A stretch of 64,000 nucleotides of DNA from positions 186,001-250,000 of the forward strand of contig NZ_NRRL01000001.1 of the NCBI RefSeq assembly GCF_016583645.1, written 5' to 3'. Positions 17,986 to 25,114 of the stretch are shown here, piece after piece. This stretch comes from Rhodovibrio sodomensis (lineage in GTDB: Bacteria; Pseudomonadota; Alphaproteobacteria; Kiloniellales; Rhodovibrionaceae). A program made the translations under genes and the position numbers. The number at the start of each line of letters is the position of its first letter. Position 1 is the stretch's first letter. The notes below the pieces were generated by a model. It was not told the DNA's origin and ran no database searches. It worked only from the letters and a program-made list of their open reading frames with translations.

Positions 17986-19368
17986 ATGAGCCAGGCCATG
18001 CAGCTCGGCTTCAGCGTGACCGGGGAGTTCCTCACTGGCCACGCCCGCGCCCGCGTACGCGAAGGCGCCTGGGACCGCGCCCTGACCTTCCTGACCGACA
18101 GCCTCGATGGGATGACCCCCGACCTCGCGATCAGCATCCTGGACGGCAGCCACGACCTGGTGGGCGATTCCGACGGCACGCTGTCGCTTCAGGCGACCGA
18201 TCCTGCCGAGCCAGAGATCGCCCGCTACCGCGCGCGCCTGGCCTGGCAGTACGCCGGCTATTGCGTGATCAACGATTGCTGGCACACCCCACATGCCTAC
18301 CTCGCCAACTGGCCGCGCAGTCGCGCGGCGGCCGTTCTGCCGAGCCCGGATGACGCCCAGCTGATCGAAGCCGCCCGCGCGCTCGGCCCCAATCCCGCGC
18401 TCGACCACATTGAGATCGTGCGGACCGACCCGCAGCGCCAGCCCCTGGCCGTGTTCTTCACGCCCGCCGACACCCCGCCGCTCTGGCTGCAGGGCAACCT
18501 GCGCCGGACGCCGGCGGCTGCGTTCGAGCACTATCGCGCAGAACGCGGGCTGAGCGATCTCACCGAGCTCGGCTTCGACCCCGAAACCCGGCGGGAGGTG
18601 GACGCCTCCGACGCGCTCCGGTCCCGCCAGGATCCCCGCGGCAGCGGCCTGCTCGCGCGCATTTCCGCGCAGGTCGACGCTCAGCGCAAGCTCGAGGATC
18701 CCGACCACGTCGCCCGCCTGCGCCGGCAGATCGCCGAGCAGGCCGACCAGGGGGATGGGTGGATGACCCTATCGCTGACCACGCCCCCGCCGGGTCAGAC
18801 GCAAGCGGCCGTGCGCGTCGCGAAGGCGCCGTTCCTGCGCTGGATGCTGCGCAACACCGAGGCCTGGGACCGCGCGCCGGCCTGGACCCCGGTGGCACCC
18901 CGCGACCTCAAGATGACCGGCGACGATCCCTGCCACACCGACTGGATGCTGTCCGCCGGCCTGCCGCTCGACGGCTGGTACGGCGAGGCGGGCGAGGACC
19001 TGCGCGATAGCGCGTTCGCACTCGCCGGCCGCCTGCTCAAGAGCATGACCGGACGGGACGCCATGGTGCTCTCGGGCAGCGGCCGTGTGGCCGGCCCGAT
19101 CCGACACGACCCGACCACGGTCCGCGACGGCGACATCCTGGTCCTGCGCAGCGCGGACGCGCGGTACCTCGACGCTGTGATGCGGGCCTGCGGGCAGGGC
19201 CGCGGCGGGGTGATCGTCGAGTCTGGCGGTGCGCTCGCGCACCTTGTGCAGGTCAGCCGCGCTCAGAACATCCGCATCGTGCGCCTCGATAGCGCGCGCC
19301 GGCGCCTCCCCGAGGGCCATACGGCCCTGATCGACTGCGCGGCCGGCAGCGTGCGTCTCGATCCCTGA
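17986..19368 (+). CDS. protein with C-terminal PEP-utiliser phosphohistidine (swivelling) domain
   Basis: ATG 17986 (MSQAMQLGFSVTG) follows AAGGA. The last 105 of 460 residues match the mobile swivelling domain of PEP-utilising enzymes (PPDK, PEP synthase, Enzyme I): GSGRVAGPIRHDP, then DGDILVLRSAD, then VIVESGGALAHLVQVSRAQN, with the phospho-acceptor position at His 419, and a final EGHTALIDCAAGSVRLD strand pair. The first 350 residues are not a PEP-binding barrel or an ATP-grasp fold that I recognise. They contain an N-terminal 110-residue module, a linker (SDALRSRQDPRGSG) and CHTDWMLSAGLP. No ATP-grasp partner is encoded nearby, so phosphotransfer would need a partner elsewhere. Confidence 0.7.
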   Translation: MSQAMQLGFSVTGEFLTGHARARVREGAWDRALTFLTDSLDGMTPDLAISILDGSHDLVGDSDGTLSLQATDPAEPEIARYRARLAWQYAGYCVINDCWHTPHAYLANWPRSRAAAVLPSPDDAQLIEAARALGPNPALDHIEIVRTDPQRQPLAVFFTPADTPPLWLQGNLRRTPAAAFEHYRAERGLSDLTELGFDPETRREVDASDALRSRQDPRGSGLLARISAQVDAQRKLEDPDHVARLRRQIAEQADQGDGWMTLSLTTPPPGQTQAAVRVAKAPFLRWMLRNTEAWDRAPAWTPVAPRDLKMTGDDPCHTDWMLSAGLPLDGWYGEAGEDLRDSAFALAGRLLKSMTGRDAMVLSGSGRVAGPIRHDPTTVRDGDILVLRSADARYLDAVMRACGQGRGGVIVESGGALAHLVQVSRAQNIRIVRLDSARRRLPEGHTALIDCAAGSVRLDP

Positions 19369-19423
19369 GATCTTCCCGCGGCCGATCTCGCCAGCACCAG
19401 ATCCAAGCTATCGGAGAGAAAAG

Positions 19424-19627
19424 ATGGCGACCAGCCCGCTCGATAAGTCCGGCATCCAGGCTGCCCTGACAGCCTGCGACGATGCGCTCGCCCAGATCCG
19501 CCGGGCCGTGTGTCAGCACGCCGCCGAGATGAACGACGACGCGCTGAACGACCTGCAGAGCCGGGTGCGCCAGCCCCTCGACACAATGCTGCACGAGGTC
19601 GCCGGCGCCGCCGAGGACGCGCAGTAG
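19424..19627 (+). CDS. small hypothetical protein, 67 aa
   Basis: ATG 19424 follows CGGAGAGAAAAG, a strong ribosome binding site, 55 bp after the swivel-domain gene. The product is one long helical hairpin (AALTACDDALAQIRRAV, LNDLQSRVRQPLDTML) without membrane segments. Probably co-transcribed with the preceding gene. Unknown function. Confidence 0.65.
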   Translation: MATSPLDKSGIQAALTACDDALAQIRRAVCQHAAEMNDDALNDLQSRVRQPLDTMLHEVAGAAEDAQ

Positions 19628-19675
19628 CGGCGCCGTCATCCGCGTCGCCACCACCCGCACTAGGAGAACCCCGCC

Positions 19676-20068
19676 ATGAAACGCCGCCGCCCCGTCGTGA
19701 GATCCAAAGACGATACCCCACTCGACCGATACCGAATTGCCCGCCCGCTGTCGCGGCCGCTGTCGGTCGATCCCGAAATGACCCACCACGCCCGAATCTC
19801 GTATCACCTCTCCCAGCTGATATCTCTGCGGCGGATGGGCGCCTTCTGGGCGATCCTGGCGATCAGCCAGCGCTGCGCCCGCGGGGACTCGCCCCACCGT
19901 ATGGGCAACCGCAAGGCCTGGGCCTACGAGCGGACCAACGGCCCGGGCCGCTATTCCTCGATCGCCGGGCGCTACAAGCGACCGCGCCAGCGCGGCAACC
20001 ACGCGTGGGCACCATCGATCGAGCACGGCCGGTTCGCCACCCCGCGGCTGTCTCGCCCCCACAGCTGA
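19676..20068 (+). CDS. basic hypothetical protein, 130 aa
   Basis: ATG 19676 (MKRRRPVVRSKDD) follows AGGAGA. The protein is very basic, with a short hydrophobic middle (MGAFWAILAISQRC) and a C-terminal Arg/Tyr-rich region (KAWAYERTNGPGRYSSIAG). The composition suggests nucleic-acid contact, but no fold is recognised. It continues the 17986-20068 run of closely spaced plus-strand genes. Confidence 0.6.
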   Translation: MKRRRPVVRSKDDTPLDRYRIARPLSRPLSVDPEMTHHARISYHLSQLISLRRMGAFWAILAISQRCARGDSPHRMGNRKAWAYERTNGPGRYSSIAGRYKRPRQRGNHAWAPSIEHGRFATPRLSRPHS

Positions 20069-20181
20069 GCACGCGTCCGCAATTGAGCCGCCGTCATTCG
20101 GTCACATCGCAGACGTACAGCGGCAACCACTTCTCAACGCCAAATCCCGCAGTATCCGCCCAGACAACCTGCGAAGACACG

Positions 20182-21006
20182 ATGACCCGGCACCGCACGC
20201 TCTTTCTCTCCGATTTCCACCTCGGCTCCCGGCTGGCCAAGGTCGAGCACCTGCTGGATTTCCTGGACCGGAACGACGCCGAGACGATCTACCTCGTCGG
20301 TGACATCTGGGACATCAAACGCCTCAAGCGGATCTTCTACTGGCCAGAGAGCCACCAGCAGGTGATCCGCGCTCTCAGGGCGAAAGCGCGCGCGGGAACG
20401 CGGATCGTGATCGTGCCGGGCAACCATGATCCGGAACTGCGAAAACGCGCTGGCGCGCGGGCCTGGCTGCCCGGGGTCGAGATCGCGCAAGAGGCCGTGC
20501 ACGAGACCGCTGACGGCCGGCGCTTCCTGGTCACCCACGGCGATCTCTACGAGCCGCCCCGAGGCGAGGCCGGTATGAGCTTCAAGCTCGGCATCCTCGC
20601 CTACCTGCTGGGCGTCAAGACGAACGAACGGATCGCCGCGGTGCGCCGCCGCCTGGGTCTTGGCTGGTGGTCTCTGTCGGTGTTCCTTAAGGATCGCCTG
20701 CTCGAACGGGTCCGGATCGCCCGGCAGTACAAGCTGAATCTGGTCGCGGCCGCGCGCGATCGCGGCTTCGACGGCGTGATCTCCGGCCACATCCACCACG
20801 CCCGGATCGAGACGATCGACGGCATCGTCTACGCCAACGACGGCGACTGGGTGGAGAGCAACACCGCTCTCGCCGAGGACGCCGATGGCCGCCTGCGCCT
20901 GATCTACTGGACCGGCGCGCGTGACCTCCGGGTCGGAGTGACCGACGCGTACCACACAGCCGGAGCGGGCCTCGATCCCGCACCTGGCACCGCCTCTACC
21001 ACATGA
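20182..21006 (+). CDS. UDP-2,3-diacylglucosamine diphosphatase-like metallophosphoesterase
   Basis: ATG 20182 (MTRHRTLFLSDFHLG) starts a 274-aa calcineurin-like phosphoesterase. All metal-binding motifs are visible: SDFHLG (Asp 11, His 13), VGDIWD (Asp 41), PGNHDPE (Asn 81, His 82), VTHGD (His 119) and SGHIHH (His 203, His 205). The pattern and length fit the LpxH-like group that cleaves UDP-2,3-diacylglucosamine in lipid A synthesis; many family members of this type have no proven substrate. The C-terminal 40 residues are an extra tail. Being on accessory DNA, it is probably not the sole lipid A enzyme. The ribosome binding site is weak (GAAGA). Confidence 0.8.
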   Translation: MTRHRTLFLSDFHLGSRLAKVEHLLDFLDRNDAETIYLVGDIWDIKRLKRIFYWPESHQQVIRALRAKARAGTRIVIVPGNHDPELRKRAGARAWLPGVEIAQEAVHETADGRRFLVTHGDLYEPPRGEAGMSFKLGILAYLLGVKTNERIAAVRRRLGLGWWSLSVFLKDRLLERVRIARQYKLNLVAAARDRGFDGVISGHIHHARIETIDGIVYANDGDWVESNTALAEDADGRLRLIYWTGARDLRVGVTDAYHTAGAGLDPAPGTASTT

Positions 21007-21025
21007 CCCACGGAACCCTCGTGCG

Positions 21026-21280
21026 ATGACGACCGGCCTTCTTGATCGCTCCCACAGTTCGGACGCCCGCGCCTTCCTCAAGCCGGAGGTCCAGGCCGCC
21101 CTCGACGCCGCGGCGGTCGCCCGCGCTAACTACATCAATGCCCACGACCCGGCAAGCCGGCTGACCGCGCGGTCGATCGAGGAGGCCATCTGCGCTCGCC
21201 TGCTGGGCGGCGAGCCGCTCAACCCACGATACCGCGCTTACATCGCCACGCACGGCCGACAGATCGCCCGCGGCCGGTAG
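21026..21280 (+). CDS. small hypothetical protein, 84 aa
   Basis: ATG 21026 begins 19 bp after the phosphoesterase stop. The product is helical: FLKPEVQAALDAAAVARANY, then TARSIEEAICARLLGGEPLN. No family is recognised. The spacing suggests co-transcription with the phosphoesterase. The ribosome binding site is modest (GGAAC). Confidence 0.55.
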   Translation: MTTGLLDRSHSSDARAFLKPEVQAALDAAAVARANYINAHDPASRLTARSIEEAICARLLGGEPLNPRYRAYIATHGRQIARGR

Positions 21281-21459
21281 CCGGGAAATTCGGTCTTGGC
21301 GCTCAGCTGCGGCCGCCCCGCAGCGCCTTCTCAACCCGCCGCGCGGACATCCGCGCGCTTCAACCCCACATCCCCATTAGGCGCGCGCCACGCCGACGTG
21401 CCAGGAAGGCGCGTGCGCTGAAGCGCGCGCCGAGCCCCACGCGAACCCGGGAGTTCACC

Positions 21460-21606
21460 ATGACCCGTCCGTCCAAGCGCACCCGCCCTACCCGCGAGCC
21501 GGTCAGTCTGGCCGTGATCGAGGCCAGGCGCGGCGAAGGCTGGAAGGACCGCGCGCCTGCGCTCGGTATCCACCGCATCGTGCGCGGCAAGAAGTCCGAG
21601 GTCTGA
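21460..21606 (+). CDS. very small protein 1 of a five-gene cluster, 48 aa
   Basis: ATG 21460 follows CGGGAGTTCACC, a good ribosome binding site. The peptide is basic (MTRPSKRTRPTREPVS … RIVRGKKSEV). It is the first of five consecutive tiny plus-strand genes between 21460 and 22251, each with its own Shine-Dalgarno and short spacing. Unlike the next four it lacks the NGF and REGARD motifs, so its membership is by position only. Function unknown. Confidence 0.5.
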   Translation: MTRPSKRTRPTREPVSLAVIEARRGEGWKDRAPALGIHRIVRGKKSEV

Positions 21607-21641
21607 TCTCGGTTCCCGCACCCTTAAACCTGGGAGACGTC

Positions 21642-21806
21642 ATGCGCTTCGACACCATCCCCCGCGGCCTGAACGGCCACGGCCCCGCCTGTGAGGGCAT
21701 CCGCGACCACCGCGGCATCAACGGCTTTTCCCCGGCCCGCGAGGGCGCGCGCGACCGCACGCCGGGCGGTGGCTGTGGCTCCCGCCGCGAAGTCTGGAGA
21801 GACTAG
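21642..21806 (+). CDS. very small Gly/Arg-rich protein 2, internally repeated, 54 aa
   Basis: ATG 21642 follows TGGGAGACGTC. The product has two copies of a short unit: GLNGHGPACEGIRDH and GINGFSPAREGARDR, followed by TPGGGCGSRREVW. The same NGF and REGARD words occur in the peptide at 22132 and NGF in the one at 21851. The repetition across separate genes argues that these are real and derived by duplication. It has two cysteines (residues 17 and 45). Role unknown; the Gly-rich tail could suggest a modified or secreted peptide, but no maturation gene is visible. Confidence 0.5.
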   Translation: MRFDTIPRGLNGHGPACEGIRDHRGINGFSPAREGARDRTPGGGCGSRREVWRD

Positions 21807-21850
21807 CGCCGGCCGCGCCCGACACGCCGCCCGCTCACAGGAGTTCGACA

Positions 21851-21961
21851 ATGGAAAAGGACAACGGCTTCATCCACGCCGCGACGGAGAAGGATTACGG
21901 CTACCGCCGCGCGGCGGTCGACAAGGACAACTTCGTCTCCGCTGGCGACGCGTCTCAATGA
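21851..21961 (+). CDS. very small protein 3, 36 aa
   Basis: ATG 21851 follows CACAGGAGTTCGACA. The start MEKDNGFIHAATEKD parallels the start of peptide 5 (MKGINGFIHHGGG) at both protein and DNA level (AACGGCTTCAT is shared). It is charged and has no membrane segment. The repeated ribosome binding sites and shared NGFIH word support translation. Confidence 0.5.
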   Translation: MEKDNGFIHAATEKDYGYRRAAVDKDNFVSAGDASQ

Positions 21962-22001
21962 TTTAAGCTGGCCCCGCACGCCCCAACCAAGGACCGCACT
22001 C

Positions 22002-22079
22002 ATGACCGCGATTAACCGACCCGCGCCGGCGGCCGGCATCAAGGGCAACGGCCCGACGCTGAAGAAAACCGGGATCTGA
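22002..22079 (+). CDS. very small protein 4, 25 aa
   Basis: ATG 22002 follows AAGGACCGCACTC. The 25-residue product reads MTAINRPAPAAGIKGNGPTL then KKTGI. GIKGNGPTL resembles the GLNGHGPAC unit of peptide 2. It is short enough that translation needs experimental support; position and ribosome binding site are the evidence. Confidence 0.4.
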   Translation: MTAINRPAPAAGIKGNGPTLKKTGI

Positions 22080-22131
22080 CGACCCTCGCGCTTCTCGCAC
22101 CCGACGGACATCAAGCAAGGAGACCGATCTC

Positions 22132-22251
22132 ATGAAGGGCATCAACGGCTTCATTCACCACGGCGGCGGTACCACCGGCAAATCCCCCCTCGCCATCAAG
22201 AACATCGCGCCGTCGCGCGAGGGCGCCCGGGACTACACCAAGGGCTCCTGA
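22132..22251 (+). CDS. very small protein 5, 39 aa
   Basis: ATG 22132 follows AAGGAGACCGATCTC, the best ribosome binding site of the cluster. The product begins MKGINGFIHHGGGTTGK and ends APSREGARDYTKGS. It thus combines the NGFIH start of peptide 3 with the REGARD segment of peptide 2. A strong hairpin at 22304-22327 follows. Function unknown. Confidence 0.5.
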   Translation: MKGINGFIHHGGGTTGKSPLAIKNIAPSREGARDYTKGS

Positions 22252-22303
22252 CTCACCACCGGCCCTGAGCGGCCGCCCCGGCTCCCCGGCTATATGTGAC
22301 GGC

Positions 22304-22327
22304 GGCCGGGCACACTCGTGCCCGGCC
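22304..22327 (+). terminator. hairpin after the small-peptide cluster
   Basis: GGCCGGGCAC (22304-22313), loop ACTC, GTGCCCGGCC (22318-22327): a perfect 10-bp stem. No T tract follows, so it may act as an attenuator, a pause or an mRNA-stabilising hairpin between the peptide cluster and the release factor gene. Confidence 0.5.
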
Positions 22328-22383
22328 ATCTCGAACGCGCCTGCCTCGTCTTCGTCGCGTCACACAGCCACAGGAGCCTTCCC

Positions 22384-23112
22384 ATGACGCTCGACACCCG
22401 CATCATCGAGATCCGCGCCGCCGAGGGCGGCGAGGACGCCCGCCTGTTCGCCGCCGATCTCGCCGGCGCCTATGCCAAACTCGCCGCCGCGTACGGCTGA
22501 AAGCATCGCGCGCTCGATCCGGCCACGCGCGCCGGAAACCCCGCCGCCGTGATCGAGATCCGCGGCCGCGGCGCCGCCGCACTGGAGCAGGAAGCCGGTG
22601 GCCACCGTATCCAGCGCGTTCCGCCAACCGAAAAGCGGGACCGCGTACAGTCCTCCACCGTGACCGTCGCGGTGCTCGCGGCCGACCAGCCGATGCCGGC
22701 GGGCGCCGCCGCTGAGCGGTCGGAGGATGCCTACGAGATCAGTTGGTTCGCCGGCACCGGAAGCGGCGGGCAGCACCGCAACAAGCATGCGAACTGCTGC
22801 CGGATCCGCCACCTGCCAACCGGGCTCGTGCGCACCGCCACCGGCCGCTCGCGACAGGCCAACCTGCGCGACGCACGCGCCGCCCTCGATGCCGACCTCA
22901 ACGCCCTCCTCGACGGGCAGCGAAAGGCCGATATCGACGGCAGCCGGCGACAACAGGTCGGGACCGGTCAGCGCGGCGACAAGGTCCGCACGTACCGTGC
23001 GCAGGATAACCGGGCCGTGGACCACCGGACGGGCCGCAAGAGCAGCTTCACCCGGGTCATGGCCGGCGGCCTCGACAGGCTCTGGTCCCGCACGCCCCCG
23101 TCCTCAGCCTAA
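22384..23112 (+). pseudogene. RF1-like class I peptide chain release factor with in-frame UGA
   Basis: ATG 22384 follows CAGGAG. The reading frame encodes domains 2-4 of a class I release factor, starting at IIEIRAAEGGEDARLFA and lacking the N-terminal domain 1. It meets TGA at 22498 (codon 39) and then continues in the same frame to 23112. Visible features: a P-x-T type codon-recognition loop (PPT, 22621-22629) as in RF1, the GGQ loop (SGGQHRNK, 22765-22773), LPTGLVRTATGRSRQ, and the C-terminal GQRGDKVRTYRAQDNRAVDHR. The TGA falls where homologues have Trp (…YGWK…). It is either a TGG-to-TGA nonsense mutation or a readthrough site. TGA is used as a normal stop throughout the window, so recoding is unlikely. 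Residues after the TGA have no ribosome binding site of their own. Confidence 0.75.
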
Positions 23113-23163
23113 CGCGACCCACCTCGCTTTTGGAATTTCGATAAAAATTGAGGCGATGACCTT

Positions 23164-23177
23164 GTGACCGCGGTCAC
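23164..23177. promoter_or_regulatory. perfect 14-bp palindrome, candidate operator
   Basis: GTGACCGCGGTCAC is a perfect palindrome in an AT-richer stretch after the release factor gene and 65 bp before a strong terminator. It looks like a dimeric regulator site, but no cognate regulator is identified. Confidence 0.35.
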
Positions 23178-23242
23178 TGGCGATACCTCAAGATAGTACA
23201 CGACGGTCATCATCGTGTTCCTTCTGTTGGTCAAACTGACAC

Positions 23243-23277
23243 GCCCGCTGCGCCCACCGGCGCGGCGGGCCTTTTTT
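23243..23277 (+). terminator. Rho-independent terminator
   Basis: GCCCGCTGCGCC (23243-23254) pairs with GGCGCGGCGGGC (23259-23270) with one mismatch, followed at once by C and six T. This is the clearest intrinsic terminator of the window. It closes the release factor transcript or a short transcript starting in the AT-richer stretch 23120-23200. Confidence 0.85.
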
Positions 23278-23369
23278 CGTCTCCGCGCGGGCCCTGCGGA
23301 AGCAGGCATGCAGGCCACTACCACCTCCACCTCTAGGAAGCCCATTCCAGGTGATCCGGAGGACCCGTT

Positions 23370-23969
23370 ATGTCGAAGTCGCCCACCAAGTTCGGCTATG
23401 CCGGCCCGACCTCGCCCCTGAAGCCACTGCGCGACGAGATGGCGCGCTACTCGCAGACCGGCGGCGGCATCGCCGCCATGGGCATCGCCCGAACCGCCCG
23501 CCCGGAGATCGTCGGCCTCGACAGCTGCCCCTACGCCGAGCGCAACCTGTCGGCCGCGCGCATCGAGGAGCACCTGCACGCCTTCGGCATGCCCCAGCAC
23601 ATCAAGGGCGATCACCTGCTCAACTTCGAGAACCCGCAGAGCCAGATGAGCGGATGGCAGCGATTCAAGAAGCTCTTCAGCGGGCGCGAGCACGTGATCT
23701 TCGAGAGCCGCGACGAGCACGGCCGCCTGCATGCCGATGCCGGCCCGGCCGCCGTCACCAACCGCGGCACGCTGATCTTCATGAAGGAAGGCCGCCTGGC
23801 ACCTGGCAAGGACGGCTTCGCCGCGATCCGGGTGGACGGCTCGGGCTATCGCAGTGTCGACAAGGCGACCGAGCTGTTCGGGGAGCTGGTTGGCGTGCGC
23901 GCACCGGCTGACCAGACCAGGCAGGCGAGCAGGACGCACCGCGACGCGCACGCCGAACTCGAAGCCTGA
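23370..23969 (+). CDS. hypothetical protein, 199 aa
   Basis: ATG 23370 follows CCGGAGGACC. The product begins MSKSPTKFGYAGPTSPLK. The middle contains LDSCPYAERNLSAARIEEHL and a basic/aromatic stretch (GWQRFKKLFSGREHVIFESRD); the end carries a flexible tail. No family is recognised. It starts a new transcription unit after the terminator at 23277. Confidence 0.7.
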   Translation: MSKSPTKFGYAGPTSPLKPLRDEMARYSQTGGGIAAMGIARTARPEIVGLDSCPYAERNLSAARIEEHLHAFGMPQHIKGDHLLNFENPQSQMSGWQRFKKLFSGREHVIFESRDEHGRLHADAGPAAVTNRGTLIFMKEGRLAPGKDGFAAIRVDGSGYRSVDKATELFGELVGVRAPADQTRQASRTHRDAHAELEA

Positions 23970-24079
23970 ACCACGCGGTCGTGCCGGGGGCGGAGCCTCA
24001 CGCTCCGCCGCCACGACGCGGCACGCTCCCGGCCACCATCTCCGCCGGCGTCCACGCCCGCACACGAGAGGATGGCCGC

Positions 24080-24898
24080 ATGTTCGCTCCCCAGTTACCC
24101 AGCTTTTCCCAGGTCTTCACCCAGACGGCCCAGGCCAGCTGGAACTTCGTTCGGGAACACCCCTGGCAGATCGCCGCCAGCATCCTTCCGTCTGTGGCCG
24201 CGGCGGCATGGTTCGGCGTGACGCTCGCCGACCAGACCGAGAGCGGCCCCGCCGTCGTGACGCCTGGGTCCTCGATCAGCACAGTCGTTGCGCTGGCCAC
24301 CCTGCTGTTCGCGGTCCTCACCTCCGCGACGACCGTCCATATCGGCGCGCTACGCTGGATGCGTGCCGGTGAGTCCATGCGGGTTTTCATCAACCTGTTC
24401 GATCGTGTCGCCCTGGTCTGGGTCTGGCGCTCGATCAAGCTGCAGGCCCTTCTGCTGCTCCCGTTCACCGGCAGCATGCTGCTCGGCGCCCTGATCGGTC
24501 TCGCCCTCGGTGCGCCGCTCGAGGGTGTCGGCCTCTCCGCGATCCCCGGCACGCTCGCGATGATCTACATCGCCGTCCGTCTTGCCCCCTGGGCAGCGAC
24601 GTTCGTGGACCCGACGCCGACCTCCCTATCCGAGGCGCTGAGCCTCACCCGGGGACGGTTTTTCGCCATCCTCGGCCGTATGTTCGTGCCGTTCATCTTA
24701 TCGATCGCCGCGTCGATGCTCGCCGCCCTGGTCAGCGCCGGCCTGAGCGGTTTCCCGCTTCCGCCGATCGCCGAGCACACCATCCGCGGTCTGAGTGAGT
24801 ACGCCTCGCTCCTGGTTCCTTGGATCGCTGGCCCGCTGGCCGCGTGCCTGGTGTGGGGCGCCCTGGAAGCGCCGCGAGAGCCCGACGGCGACACCTAG
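24080..24898 (+). CDS. multi-pass membrane protein, 272 aa
   Basis: ATG 24080 (MFAPQLPSFSQVFTQ) follows GAGAGGATGG. About six transmembrane segments are visible, including IAASILPSVAAAAWFGVTL, VVALATLLFAVLTSATTV, LLLLPFTGSMLLGALIGLAL, IPGTLAMIYIAVRLAPW, FVPFILSIAASMLAALVSA and LLVPWIAGPLAACLVW. The layout, with a loop carrying SLSEALSLTRGRFFAIL, resembles glycerophosphoryl-diester-phosphodiesterase-type or YciC-like membrane domains with repeated SLSEALxLTRG-like turns; that is a weak resemblance. An intrinsic terminator follows. Confidence 0.7.
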   Translation: MFAPQLPSFSQVFTQTAQASWNFVREHPWQIAASILPSVAAAAWFGVTLADQTESGPAVVTPGSSISTVVALATLLFAVLTSATTVHIGALRWMRAGESMRVFINLFDRVALVWVWRSIKLQALLLLPFTGSMLLGALIGLALGAPLEGVGLSAIPGTLAMIYIAVRLAPWAATFVDPTPTSLSEALSLTRGRFFAILGRMFVPFILSIAASMLAALVSAGLSGFPLPPIAEHTIRGLSEYASLLVPWIAGPLAACLVWGALEAPREPDGDT

Positions 24899-24937
24899 AC
24901 CTGAGCCCGGCCTCGCAGGCCCCAAAAGTCCTCGCAT

Positions 24938-24973
24938 GCCGCCGGCTCCATTGGGCCGGCGGTTTTTGTTTTT
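24938..24973 (+). terminator. Rho-independent terminator
   Basis: CCGCCGGC…GGCCGGCGG forms a GC-rich stem around 24939-24962 followed by TTTTTGTTTTT. It ends the 24080-24898 gene. Confidence 0.85.
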
Positions 24974-25114
24974 CCCCAGTCGGGTCGCGCCTCACGGCCG
25001 GCGCCGGCGCCCTGCTCCCGTGGTTCGGGGAGCAGGGCGCGCCGTCCGGCCAGCGGACAGAGCACGAGCACAGCTTCCAGGCAGAGATGACGTCTGATCA
25101 AAGAAGGAACACCG

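Noticed and set aside
22384..23112. genetic code change with UGA as tryptophan
   Set aside because: Most neighbouring genes end in TGA at sensible places, so UGA is a normal stop here.
23184..23205. similar short strings near 23184 and 42563 (ACCTCA…TAGTA) as a repeat
   Set aside because: The match is short and imperfect with no flanking similarity; chance is likely.
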